This document shows, piece by piece, positions 23,079-31,211 of a stretch of 32,077 nucleotides of DNA. Below the pieces are notes generated by a model, which worked only from the letters and a program-made list of their open reading frames with translations, was not told the DNA's origin and made no database searches. Every line of letters starts with the position of its first letter. Position 1 is the stretch's first letter. Location: the NCBI GenBank assembly GCA_020852275.1, contig JADZBE010000016.1:1-32077 (forward strand), given 5' to 3'. The translations under genes and the position numbers were made by a program. This stretch comes from Phycisphaerales bacterium. GTDB lineage: Bacteria; Planctomycetota; Phycisphaerae; UBA1845.

Positions 23079-23627
23079 CACCCAGAGGTGTGAATCCTTC
23101 GTGTTGATCCCGGTGATGTCGCCGACGGTCAGGTCGGTGACGTTCGGACTGGCAGCGAAGCGATAGCCGATCTCCCAATCGCCGCTACCGCGTTTCGTGC
23201 CGGCCGCGCCGAGGAAAAGGCATTCGCCGGCGGCGAAGCCCTTGAAGGCCGAGTTGTTCACACGCCCGGTCAGCGCGAACAGCGTCAGCTTGTACGCCAG
23301 CGTGACGACCGCGTCGGGCAGGTAGTGCGTCTCGGCGAAGTGGTACACCGGCACGGTGATGTCCACGCCTTCGACGCTGTCGGCGGTGACACCGATCGCG
23401 CCCTTGAAGTTCGGCGCGGTCTGGCCGGGCGGCGCGTAGCGGGCAACATTCGCCAGGCTCTGCGTGATGTGCTGCGCGCCGCCGCCGGTGTCGAAGGAGA
23501 AGACGCTCTCGTTGGTCTGCGGGACCGTGCCGTAGCGGACGACGCCCTCCCACAGCAGGTCGCCGACCGGCTGCACGCTGACCTTATCGCGCGGCAGGAA
23601 CAGCAGGCCCGAACCCCACGGGTCGTA
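23079..23627 (-). pseudogene. Internal fragment of an unidentified, possibly phage-derived structural protein
   Basis: On the minus strand the frame from about 23627 reads YDPWGSGLLFLPRDKVSVQP, DLLWEGVVRYGTVPQTNESV, FKGAIGVTADSVEGVDITVP, FAETHYLPDAVVTLAYKL and FAASPNVTDLTVGDITGIN, and ends where it meets the 3' end of the BglII-like gene. The pattern is of a conserved protein I have seen in phage-like clusters of planctomycetes, but its role is not known to me. Neither a start nor a natural end is present: the left end runs into the restriction gene, the right end into Hen1. Confidence 0.55.
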
Positions 23628-24999
23628 CAGCGTGGGCGAGCCGGTGACGAGCGCGGCGCGAGCTTGGACGTCGGCGCTCCAGCCGCAGGCGCTCCGCGGC
23701 GATCTTGAGCGAGCGCAGCGAGACATCCATGCCCACGATGCGCTCGAACTGCGGCCGGCCGGAGGCTGACGCTCCCTGGTCGTCCAGCAGCAGGCGCAGC
23801 AGCTTGCCCTCGCCGCAGCCGACGTCAACCACCGACTGGGCCTGGCAGCCCCGCAAGGCGGCGAGGACCGTCGCGAGCCGCAGGGTGTTGAGCGTCGGGC
23901 CGCGCTCGGGCCGGTCGGCCGAGTCGATTTCAGCATCGGCCCGCATCGAGTCGTCTGAGAAGGCCGCACCCGCATCGGTGGGCGCGCAGGCGTCTGAAAT
24001 GCTCGTTCCCGCATCGTCCGGCAAGACGGCGCGTGAAAGGCCCGCTCCTGCGGCGGCTCGCGCCGTTGCATCCGATGGTGATGCGTCCCGCGCCATCGCA
24101 TCCGGCCCGACGGCGTCACCCGCTGCGTCATCGCGCGGCTCAATTTGCACTTGCGCAACTGCCGCAATCTGCACCTGCGCCGCTGCCGCAATCTGCACCT
24201 GCGCCTCAAGCGTCTCTTCCTCCAGTTCACGCTGCACGTGCTCGGCGTCGGGGTCGGGTTGATCCTCCTCAGCGAGCCGGGCCAGCGCCTCGCGCGCCAA
24301 ACTCCATTGATGCTTGAGGTAGCGGCGGGTGATTGCCTCGCGCTCGGGATGGGCTGCAAGCCAACCCTCGCCCCTGCGCAGCAGCTTGTCCACTTCGTCG
24401 TCGCCGACCCAGTAGTGCTTGTCGTTGTCGAGTACCGGGATCAGCACGTACAGGTGCGTCAGCAGGTCGCGGAGCCGGCTCTTTCCGCGCAGCGTCACCG
24501 TGAAGTAGCTGCTGTCGCCCCAGTCCGTGAACTTCGCGTCGAGCGCATGGCGTTCAGCCGAGACTTCGTACCCCAGCGGCTCGAACAAGCGCCGCAAGAA
24601 CACCTCACCCCCACGACACGGCAGCACGGCGAGGTGTGCTTCCAGCGGAAAGACCTCGTTCACGAGTTCTGGCCGGTCGTTGCAACGCCCACCGAGCGCC
24701 GAACCGTACACTTGCGCGATCGCGACGCTCATGAAGCTGCTGCCGACGTACGGCCGATCGTTCACGTATTGCTGAAGTGAGAAGCCTTCGCCCGCCGGTC
24801 CGCCGCGGCGGCGCACCAGCCCGATCGGATCGACATCGAGCAACAACGCCGCGGTGCAGCGCCGCTCGGTCGCCTCCGGGTAGAAGACGTGCGCACGCCC
24901 GAATGCCAGCTCTAACATCTGCACCTTGGCCGGGTGCTTGTGCAGCAGCCAGCCGAGGTCGGTGGCGGGTGGGCGGGTTGTGGTTAGTGTCAACAGCAC
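23584..24999 (-). pseudogene. hen1: 3'-terminal RNA ribose 2'-O-methyltransferase Hen1, truncated at the C-terminus
   Basis: The N-terminal domain is typical of bacterial Hen1: TTTRPPATDLGWLLHKHPAK, VQMLELAFGRAHVFYPEA, LQQYVNDRPYVGSSFMSVAI and DKHYWVGDDEVDKLLRRGEG. The C-terminal methyltransferase begins with SVVDVGCGEGKLLRLLL (AdoMet motif I) and RIVGMDVSLRSLKIAAERLR, then homology is lost at about 23674; a one-base shift there would give DVQARAALVTGS-like family sequence for about 15 more residues. The essential metal-binding part (the VVEVIEH region) is missing. An unusual linker of about 110 residues, rich in Ala/Asp/Gln with AQVQIAA repeats, joins the domains. Start GTG 24999. It should methylate 2'-OH of cleaved RNA before ligation by Pnkp, but here is presumably inactive. 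Confidence 0.85.
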
Positions 25000-25472
25000 G
25001 TTGAAATCTCGATGCCTCGTGGCCCGCCATCGGCGGCGAGGCCGCGTGCAGGACGTAGCTTACGCACCGAAACCGAGCATCCAAACCCCGTCCGCCGACG
25101 CGGCCTCCCGAAGGCACCGCGGTGCAAGCAGCGCAGGGGGAACGAGTCGCAAGAATCGCAGCGGCGATCTTTGGCCGGCGCGCAAACCGGCGGGGCGATC
25201 GCACCTGCGCAGCGCGGCTGTCAGCCCGCGCAGTTGTTTCGCTTGTGTTTCTCGCGCAGGCCTCGTGCCCGATAGTCGGACGAGTTGGCCGCCGTCGACA
25301 GCCGCCGACGGTCGCCACCCGCCGTCGACTGCGGTCGCCCACGTGCAGTGGGTCGCCAAGGCAGGCTGAAGATGCGGAATCGTTGAATTCTCAATAGCGG
25401 ATCGTTTGAGGCTCGCCGTATCGAGGCTCTCGACGCTGCGGGCCGGCCCTTGGATAATGGGAGGAGAAGGCC
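25000..25472. other. Gene-free stretch between Hen1 and the RHS head
   Basis: No convincing gene in 473 bp. GCCGTCGAC recurs at about 25294 and 25323, and CGCCCAC-GTGCA-GTGGGTCG around 25335-25353 forms a short hairpin of the kind also seen at 15411. GATAAT at 25453-25458 and GGGAGGAGAAGG just after it form the ribosome-binding region for the following gene. Confidence 0.4.
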
Positions 25473-26026
25473 ATGTACGGTTGCGATTGGGCAAGGTCGG
25501 TTGTGCGAGCGATCGGCGCGCGCGGTCGCGTGTTGTCAGCGGCGCTGGGCGCGCTGAGTTTTATGCTCGCCGGGTCCGCCATGGGTCGGCAGGAGCCTTG
25601 TCCCGATTCGCGCTGCGGGCCTGATTTCGCACAGGGTGAGTGCCCCGAAGAGAGCGAACCGCCCATCCGTACCGTCTGGCCCTTGCATTTCGACGTGTCC
25701 TGTGGGTTCGGTCCGCCGGAGTTTCCGCCGCGGAGCACGGATCCGCTCACGAGTTCTCTGCCGCTTCTTCCTCCCCGGACGGATGGGTTCCAAGGGCCCA
25801 GCCCATTTCCTCAGCGGCCGCTTCATGGGGGGGTCGTGGACCTGGTGAGTGGGCTGCCGTTGATCCAGGCGACGGATTTCGAGCTTCCGTTCGGCGGCGC
25901 GGTCTTCCGTCACATCCGAACGTGGTCGGCGGATTTTTATCCGCACCCGTCGGACGCGCAAGCCGCCACTCCGGCGGTCACGCGGTGGGATTGGCAAGGG
26001 CAAGGTTGGATGATGAGTGAGCAGCC
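25473..26026 (+). pseudogene. N-terminal head of a secreted RHS/YD-repeat protein, cut short
   Basis: GGGAGGAGAAGG precedes the ATG at 25473. Residues 1-38 look like a signal peptide (VLSAALGALSFMLAGSAMG). The Cys/Pro-rich start is followed by GGVVDLVSGLPLIQATDFEL, PFGGAVFRHIRTWSADFYPH and VTRWDWQGQGWMMSE, the entry to the YD-repeat shell of planctomycete RHS proteins. At 26026 homology stops and the DNA continues as the reverse complement of an RHS core (fragment A). The open frame runs on to 26495 through antisense sequence and is not meaningful there. Intact relatives are 1000-2000 residues, so more than 80 percent is missing. Confidence 0.7.
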
Positions 26027-26450
26027 CTTCCGGCCAGGTCCGTCAGCGTGGTCACGTTGTAGTTGGCGTCCTGAGACACGACGCAATATCCGTGCTCGAG
26101 CTTCAGCGCCACGATTTCGTCCACGTACTGCGTGCCGCGAGGAGCCCGCTTCCTCACGGGCGCGGCTCTGTTCGAGCGTTGTCCGAGCCGTCGCGCATCT
26201 CGATCAACTGCTGGCCATTATACCCGTACCGGTACGTCCCGTCCAAGTCCCCGGAATTGGAGACGACCTTCTCGATCCGCCGGCCCAAGGCGTCGTACTC
26301 GGCCGTGTGCAGCGTGGTCGTATCCGTGCCGCTGACCGCGTCAAGGGCGATCCGCTGGACGAGGATCAGGCGGTTCCATGCGTCGTACGTGTAGTAATGC
26401 CGGTCGTCTTGGACGAGGTTGCCGGCGTAGTCGTAGGCAAACGTGGCCGC
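26026..26450 (-). pseudogene. RHS core fragment A (partial, interrupted)
   Basis: On the minus strand this repeats the YD core of cassettes B and C: FAYDYAGNLVQDDRHYYTYD, WNRLILVQRI, TTTLHTAEYDALGRRIEKVV, TYRYGYNGQQLIEMRDGS, then, after a frame break, LKLEHGYC and NYNVTTLTDLAG. Between the GQQLIEMRDGS and LKLEHGY parts a 25-bp stretch of B/C is replaced by 45 bp containing a dispersed repeat (26147-26173), which shifts the frame. Neither tip nor immunity gene is attached; the end abuts the plus-strand head at 26026. Confidence 0.75.
26147..26173 (+). repeat. Dispersed repeat inserted in RHS core fragment A
   Basis: CGCTTCCTCACGGGCGCGGC followed by TCTGTTC resembles the copy at 15732-15757. 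Comparison with cassettes B and C shows the repeat is extra sequence in A, so it arrived or was exchanged after the core copies formed. Confidence 0.45.
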
Positions 26451-26554
26451 GTTCAAGCTCAGAATAGTAACAGCTACATGCGGACCGCGTCTTGATGCAG
26501 AGCCTGGAGCGCAATCGGTGGACAACGTCGTAATTGGATTGTGCTTTCTTCAAA

Positions 26555-26836
26555 TTAGCCACCGCCGCTCGGTGCGCGCCTTACAAAAGACACATCCTCC
26601 CAACAAGAGTCCTTGGGGATTTCTATTGACAAATAGCCCTTCTGACCATTCCAGTCTTCGGCAATCAGGACGCCGCCACATGGGCATGCAAACGCTTTCG
26701 CCTCGTCGGTACCTGGTTCAAGCACTTGCTCTATTATCCCGGTGTTGTTGTTGTTTCCGGTAAGAACGACATCGCCAACGTGCACCTCCTCTCCAGATGT
26801 GTACCTGAACATAGGATTGGTTTCCTTGCATGCCAT
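26555..26836 (-). CDS. Small protein after cassette B, candidate immunity protein (93 aa)
   Basis: The start at 26836 is chosen because AAGGA lies 5 bases upstream; earlier in-frame starts exist to 26884. The sequence has MACKETNPMFRYTSGEEVHV, GDVVLTGNNNNTGIIEQVLE, AFACPCGGVLIAEDWNG. The G-x-x-V-x-x-GD-x-V pattern suggests a small SH3/KOW-like barrel, and the CxC plus CKE cysteines could bind metal. The gene and its flanks (26460-26960) are much AT-richer than the surroundings, as often seen for toxin-immunity genes. Its position directly after a distinct RHS tip is the main argument for an immunity role; no known immunity family is recognised. Confidence 0.55.
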   Translation of the reverse strand: MACKETNPMFRYTSGEEVHVGDVVLTGNNNNTGIIEQVLEPGTDEAKAFACPCGGVLIAEDWNGQKGYLSIEIPKDSCWEDVSFVRRAPSGGG

Positions 26837-26990
26837 ACATATCCTTATTCTCATGCTACGCTTGCATAAACCCGCGCAATCCAAGATTGTCCCATTGTAA
26901 GCTAATAATGATGACGCCGCATCAACAAAGAGGATTCCTCATGCTTCGACTGCACTTCCTGCTTGATTTTCTTTGTGGAACCACTTCGCT

Positions 26991-28592
26991 CTAGGGCGCA
27001 ACCCCGCCTCCACCAGGTCTTCCTGTCATGGGTACCTCACCGGGCCGTGGAGAAGGTCCACCTGTCGGATGCTTGTCCGTCTCGTGCCAGAAGCACACGC
27101 ACCCCGCAGAAGGTGGACTTTGGTGTACCTCAAAGTGGTGGGTGTGCGGCGTGGGGATTCCGGCGTGTGCCGGGCCGCTCCAATCAATGCGATACCCTTT
27201 GGTACCCACGGGAGGCTGACACGGCAAGCACTTTGGAGGAGGCGGCGGAGGGGGTGGGTCGCCGAACGGGCGGCGTCCCCACTTGGCCATCTCAGCTTCG
27301 CAAGCGGCTTCCTCCGCGCTCCCACATGCCGAAGCTCCAGGGCCGAGAAACCAAAAGCAGGCGCCTATAACTCCCGCCGTCCCGGACTCAAAGCAACTGA
27401 GGCACCGGGCAAGGAATCCTGGTGCAGGGATAGGCTCTGGCACCACCGGAGGAGGCGCTACCACTGGCGGCGCGGGTGGAGGCGGCATGGGGATGGGGGG
27501 GCGGTCGAACGGTTCCCGCGTTGCCGATAGCCCGTTCCAGTCGACGAAGACGAATGGCGATCTACGAACAACAAAGTAGGCATGAAGACCATCCGTGTAC
27601 CCATCCGGCGCGCGCTGAGCAAATAGGGAGAGAGCAGGAGAGTACTCCCGCGCCCGGTTCTGATACGCCCCAATCTCCGCGTCGTAGACCAGGCCCTGAT
27701 GCAGGAAGAGGTTCCCCGCGGGCGAGGTGCGGCGGGCGTGGTGGATGCGGTTGGTGGTCGGGGCGGAGACCAGCGCGGTCATGATCGTCTCGTCGGCGGC
27801 GTCGAGCGTGCCGTCCTGGTTGAAGTCGAAGACGCGGCAGGCGCCGGTGGGGGTGCCCCAGCACGTCTGGCCGCTGCCGAGAGCCGCGTCGTCGGTCGCG
27901 TCCACGTCGCCGTCGCCGTCGTAGTCGCCGAAGTACGACTCGCTCTCGATGATCGGCTGGCCGTACTCGGTGTAGAACACGCGCTCCAGCACCCTTCCGG
28001 CCAGGTCCGTCAGCGTGGTCACGTTGTAATTGGCGTCCTGGGACACGGTGCAATATCCGTGCTCGAGCTTGAGCGCGACCGGCTCGTCAATATATTGCGT
28101 GCCGTAATACGCCTGCATCAACACATTCCCCGAGCCGTCGCGCGTCTCGATCAACTGCTGGCCATTATACCAATAGCGGAGCGTCCCGTCGAGGTCGCCG
28201 CTGTTGGTGACGACTTTCTCGATCCGCCGGCCCAGAGCGTCGTATTCGGCCGTGTGCAGCGTGGTCGTATCCGTGCCGCTGACCGCGTCAGGGGCGATGC
28301 GCTGGACGAGGATCAGGCGGTTCCATGCGTCGTACTCGTAGTAATGCCGGTCGTCTTGGGCGAGGTTGCCGGCGTAGTCGTAGGCAAACGTCTTCGACGT
28401 GCCGGTGAACGTGTCGTGGATGACCAGCGTGTCGGCCGCATCGTCGAGATCGCCGTCGGGCGCGGAATCCACGCCCGCCTTGACGGCCTCGAACTTGCCG
28501 CTCCGCTCGGACCACAGGGCGACCGTGCCATGGGTGAGGTCGGAATTGGTCGTGGCGCCGATGGCTGAAGAGCCGCTCTGGGGGTGAGAAGT
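26991..28592 (-). CDS. RHS core-tip cassette B, 5'-truncated (493 aa from GTG 28472)
   Basis: Core: FAYDYAGNLAQDDRHYYEYD, TTTLHTAEYDALGRRIEKVV, YNGQQLIETRDGSGNVL, YGTQYIDEPVALKLEHGYC and RVLERVFYTEYGQPIIESES. A dockerin-like segment, FGDYDGDGDVDATDDAAL and DFNQDGTLDAADE, is embedded. It closes with HARRTSPAGNLFLHQGLVYD and RAREYSPALSLF. The tip after VFVDWNGLS is proline-rich (RPPIPMPPPPAPPVVAPPP), carries a CLSCF...FWFLG hydrophobic patch and ends with YRIDWSGPAHAG and PHTHHFEVHQSPPSAGCVCF. The frame is open to 28592 but has no good start; core homology begins at about 28565, where a TGA-closed foreign sequence lies upstream. This is the form of an orphan cassette. Followed by the candidate immunity gene at 26836. 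Confidence 0.75.
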   Translation of the reverse strand, partial: TSHPQSGSSAIGATTNSDLTHGTVALWSERSGKFEAVKAGVDSAPDGDLDDAADTLVIHDTFTGTSKTFAYDYAGNLAQDDRHYYEYDAWNRLILVQRIAPDAVSGTDTTTLHTAEYDALGRRIEKVVTNSGDLDGTLRYWYNGQQLIETRDGSGNVLMQAYYGTQYIDEPVALKLEHGYCTVSQDANYNVTTLTDLAGRVLERVFYTEYGQPIIESESYFGDYDGDGDVDATDDAALGSGQTCWGTPTGACRVFDFNQDGTLDAADETIMTALVSAPTTNRIHHARRTSPAGNLFLHQGLVYDAEIGAYQNRAREYSPALSLFAQRAPDGYTDGLHAYFVVRRSPFVFVDWNGLSATREPFDRPPIPMPPPPAPPVVAPPPVVPEPIPAPGFLARCLSCFESGTAGVIGACFWFLGPGASACGSAEEAACEAEMAKWGRRPFGDPPPPPPPPKCLPCQPPVGTKGYRIDWSGPAHAGIPTPHTHHFEVHQSPPSAGCVCFWHETDKHPTGGPSPRPGEVPMTGRPGGGGVAP

Positions 28593-28612
28593 TCAGCGCC
28601 TACATTGGTTTT

Positions 28613-29227
28613 TCAATTATCCTCATTGCTTCTCGTTTCAAAACCAAATGGGTCGAAGCGCGTATTGCCATCTTCGCGCGTGACCCTGACATCGGAGCCT
28701 CGAGCAATCAGCTGATTATTGATGTCCTCAATTTGGTGATTTTCTATGGGAGCGATGAGACCGTACTCGTTACTGTAGCTTCTTTCCATGCCGGCAAAGC
28801 TCAATCCGAACACGGGCGTCTTGGGAGCGAGCGTAGCCAAGTCGTCAACCAGGCCTTCGTATGTTGTATAGTAGCTGGCAGCGTCGAGCACCAAGAGAGT
28901 GGTATAAGCTCGACTCATGGAGTCAGGCGCATGCGACAAGACCAAAAACGCAATGAACTCTCCCTTGCAGGACTTCAGGGCTACAAGGTCGACAGGATAG
29001 GACTGCCCCGGCTTGAATTCAAATGTCCATTTCTCCGCGGATTTTACCGCTGGCGACTCATCCGGAGCGCGAGACGTCATCATGTGACTGTATCGGCGGC
29101 AACCGCAGCACAACTTGGACTGATTCGGCGTGCAACTCGCCGCTCCACACCAGCAGATGCTCCCTGCGAGCAGGGCGGCGCCTGCTTGCCAGGAGCGAGA
29201 TCGAGATCGTCTTTGTCGGCGCAGCAT
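28613..29227 (-). CDS. Putative lipoprotein after cassette C, candidate immunity protein (204 aa)
   Basis: The gene starts 28 bp after the cassette C stop, with AAGGAG 12 bases before the ATG at 29227. The N-terminus (basic residues, then WQAGAALLAGSICWCGAASC) fits a lipoprotein signal with Cys32 after AAS. The mature part has WTFEFKPGQSYPVDLVALKS, FIAFLVLSHAPDSM, LLVLDAASYYTTYEGLVDDL and VFGLSFAGMERSYSNEY. No enzyme motif is seen. It is AT-richer than the core DNA. A membrane-anchored protein immediately downstream of an RHS tip is a plausible immunity protein for an extracellular or periplasmic toxin; this is inference from position. Confidence 0.6.
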   Translation of the reverse strand: MLRRQRRSRSRSWQAGAALLAGSICWCGAASCTPNQSKLCCGCRRYSHMMTSRAPDESPAVKSAEKWTFEFKPGQSYPVDLVALKSCKGEFIAFLVLSHAPDSMSRAYTTLLVLDAASYYTTYEGLVDDLATLAPKTPVFGLSFAGMERSYSNEYGLIAPIENHQIEDINNQLIARGSDVRVTREDGNTRFDPFGFETRSNEDN

Positions 29228-29255
29228 GCTAGAAAAGAACTCCTTGTCGGCCTAA

Positions 29256-31211
29256 TCAATCGACATCCGTTCCTCGAGGAATGCAGAAGCTACCGCAAGG
29301 TGTCGTGTATGGCGGTTCACCACGCGGCGGCCTGTCGGAACCGTGTACAGGAAACGCGCCGGGTTTGTCGCACCACCTGCCGCTTTCGGGGATCTTTCGG
29401 TAGAAATGGTAGTCCCCACTACCGGTGTCGTCGATCCAGACGGAGATTTCGTCTGATCTATCGGGGCATCCTCCAGCCGATTTGCGCTTGATTCCTTTGC
29501 TTGCAAGACCTGCTTCGATCTGGGCGCAAGTAATCTTTCCGTGGGGTGGCACGCCCGGCGGATTAGCATTCGGGTCTTCCCCGGGCTTGCGTGGATCATT
29601 GCAGGCGAAGCGCCAGCAGTTTCCGCTGTTGGGCCCGCTCCCCCATGGAGGTCCAAATGGACCGCCGCCTGGGAAAGGAGGAGCGACAGATGGCGCGCTG
29701 CAAGCTGGATAGGTCGCGTCACATCGTGCCCTGCACGCTGCCAAGTTGTCTTGATTCTTTTGACCCCACATTGCGGAGCACTCTCGGTAGCAAACGGTCT
29801 TGAGGGTGAAGCATATTGCCATATTTATGCCAGGGATCGCAGTGAGCCCTTGGGGATCAAGGAATACGAGAGGACTTGCGCCGACATACCAATAGCTGCT
29901 TCCGCCATCCTGGGATATAAGCGGATCCCGCTGCATGAATCGCTGATGTGCTGGTGCATACTGCCGCGCCCGGTTCTGATACGCCCCGATCTCCGCATCG
30001 TAGACGAGTCCCTGGTGCAGGAAGACGTTGCCTGCGGGTGAGGTGCGGCGGGCGTGGTGGATGCGGTGGGTTGTGGGCGCGGCCACCAGCGCGGTCATCA
30101 CGGTCTTATCCGCCGAGTCGAGCGTGCCGTCGCTGTTGAAGTCGAACACGCGGCAGGCGCCGGAAGGATTGGAACCCCAGCACGTCTGGCCGCTGCCGAG
30201 AGCCGCGTCGTCGGTCGCGTCCACGTCTCCGTCGCCGTCGTAGTCGCCAAAGTAGGATTCCGATTCGATGATCGGCTGGCCGTACTCGGTGTAGAACACG
30301 CGCTCCAGCACCCGGCCCGCGAGGTCCGTGAGCGTGGTCACATTGTAGTTGGCGTCCTGCGACACGGTGCAATATCCGTGCTCGAGTTTGAGCGCCACCG
30401 GCTCGTCGATGTACTGCGTGCCGTAATACGCCTGCAGCAGCACATTCCCAGAGCCGTCGCGCGTCTCGATCAACTGCTGGCCATTATGCCCGTACCGGTA
30501 CGTCCCGTCCAAGTCCCCGGAATTGGAGACGACTCTCTCGATCCGCCGGCCCAGGGCGTCGTATTCGGCGGTGTGCAGCGTGGTCGTATCCGTGCCGTTG
30601 GCGTCGGTGGCGACGCGCTCGGCCTTCACCAGCCGGTTCCAGGCGTCATACGTGTAGCGATGCCGATCATCCTCGACGAGGTTGCCGGCGTAGTCATATG
30701 CGAAGGACTTCGACGTACCGGTGAAGGCGTCATAGAGGACCAGCGTGTCGGCCGCATCGTCGAGATCGCCGTCGGCCGTGGAATCCACACCCGCCTTGAC
30801 GGCCTCGAACTTGCCGCTCCGCTCGGACCACAGGCCGACCGTGCCGGAGGAGAGGTCCGAATCCAACACGTTTTGCAGGCCGGTGACATCGGTGTTCTCG
30901 ACGCGGACGCTGTAGGAAGAGCCGCTGCACCGGACGTACGTGGTGTAGGGGGCGCTGCCGGAGTATGACCCCGAGGCCACGGTGGATTGCTTGCCGTCCA
31001 GCATCTTGATGAGGTTCACGTCGCCATTATCGCGGAGCTCGACGCCCATGAAGTTGTCGGGGTCAGTGTAGCGCACCAGCAGCGCGACCCGATTGCCGGT
31101 CAGGATGGTGAGATCGGCCTGGGCGGCGTAGTCGTCGGCGCCATACCACGTGGACACCCCCTCGCCGCCGCGGGTCTGACCGGTGACGGCGAGAGCACCG
31201 TTCTGCCGCAT
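29256..31211 (-). CDS. RHS core-tip cassette C with LamG-like front part (651 aa)
   Basis: Residues 1-150 look like a concanavalin/LamG-type sandwich (GEGVSTWYGADDYAAQADLT, RYTDPDNFMGVELRDNGDVN, GLWSERSGKFEAVKAGVDS). The YD core and embedded dockerin-like FGDYDGDGDVDATDDAAL follow, nearly identical to cassette B. After RQYAPAHQRFMQRDPLISQD and PLVFLDPQGLTAIPG a different, Cys-rich tip begins: CFTLKTVCYRECSAMWG, ACRARCDATYPAC, then KITCAQIEAGLASKGIKRKS, ISVWIDDTGSGDYHFYRKIP, GRWCDKPGAFPVHG. DYH-YR...W-KPG-PV is a recurrent RHS tip as I remember it. ATG 31211 is internal to a typical RHS protein, so this too is a 3' portion, lacking the YD shell and signal peptide. Confidence 0.75.
   Translation of the reverse strand: MRQNGALAVTGQTRGGEGVSTWYGADDYAAQADLTILTGNRVALLVRYTDPDNFMGVELRDNGDVNLIKMLDGKQSTVASGSYSGSAPYTTYVRCSGSSYSVRVENTDVTGLQNVLDSDLSSGTVGLWSERSGKFEAVKAGVDSTADGDLDDAADTLVLYDAFTGTSKSFAYDYAGNLVEDDRHRYTYDAWNRLVKAERVATDANGTDTTTLHTAEYDALGRRIERVVSNSGDLDGTYRYGHNGQQLIETRDGSGNVLLQAYYGTQYIDEPVALKLEHGYCTVSQDANYNVTTLTDLAGRVLERVFYTEYGQPIIESESYFGDYDGDGDVDATDDAALGSGQTCWGSNPSGACRVFDFNSDGTLDSADKTVMTALVAAPTTHRIHHARRTSPAGNVFLHQGLVYDAEIGAYQNRARQYAPAHQRFMQRDPLISQDGGSSYWYVGASPLVFLDPQGLTAIPGINMAICFTLKTVCYRECSAMWGQKNQDNLAACRARCDATYPACSAPSVAPPFPGGGPFGPPWGSGPNSGNCWRFACNDPRKPGEDPNANPPGVPPHGKITCAQIEAGLASKGIKRKSAGGCPDRSDEISVWIDDTGSGDYHFYRKIPESGRWCDKPGAFPVHGSDRPPRGEPPYTTPCGSFCIPRGTDVD

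Noticed and set aside
22749..24359. 536-codon minus-strand open frame
   Set aside because: It is a composite: the middle is the structural-protein fragment (23079-23627), while both ends are antisense or out-of-frame readings of the BglII-like gene and Hen1.
26026..31211. Repeated blocks considered as a CRISPR array or IS copies
   Set aside because: The repeats are hundreds of bases long and encode the same YD core; there are no short regular repeats with spacers and no transposase.
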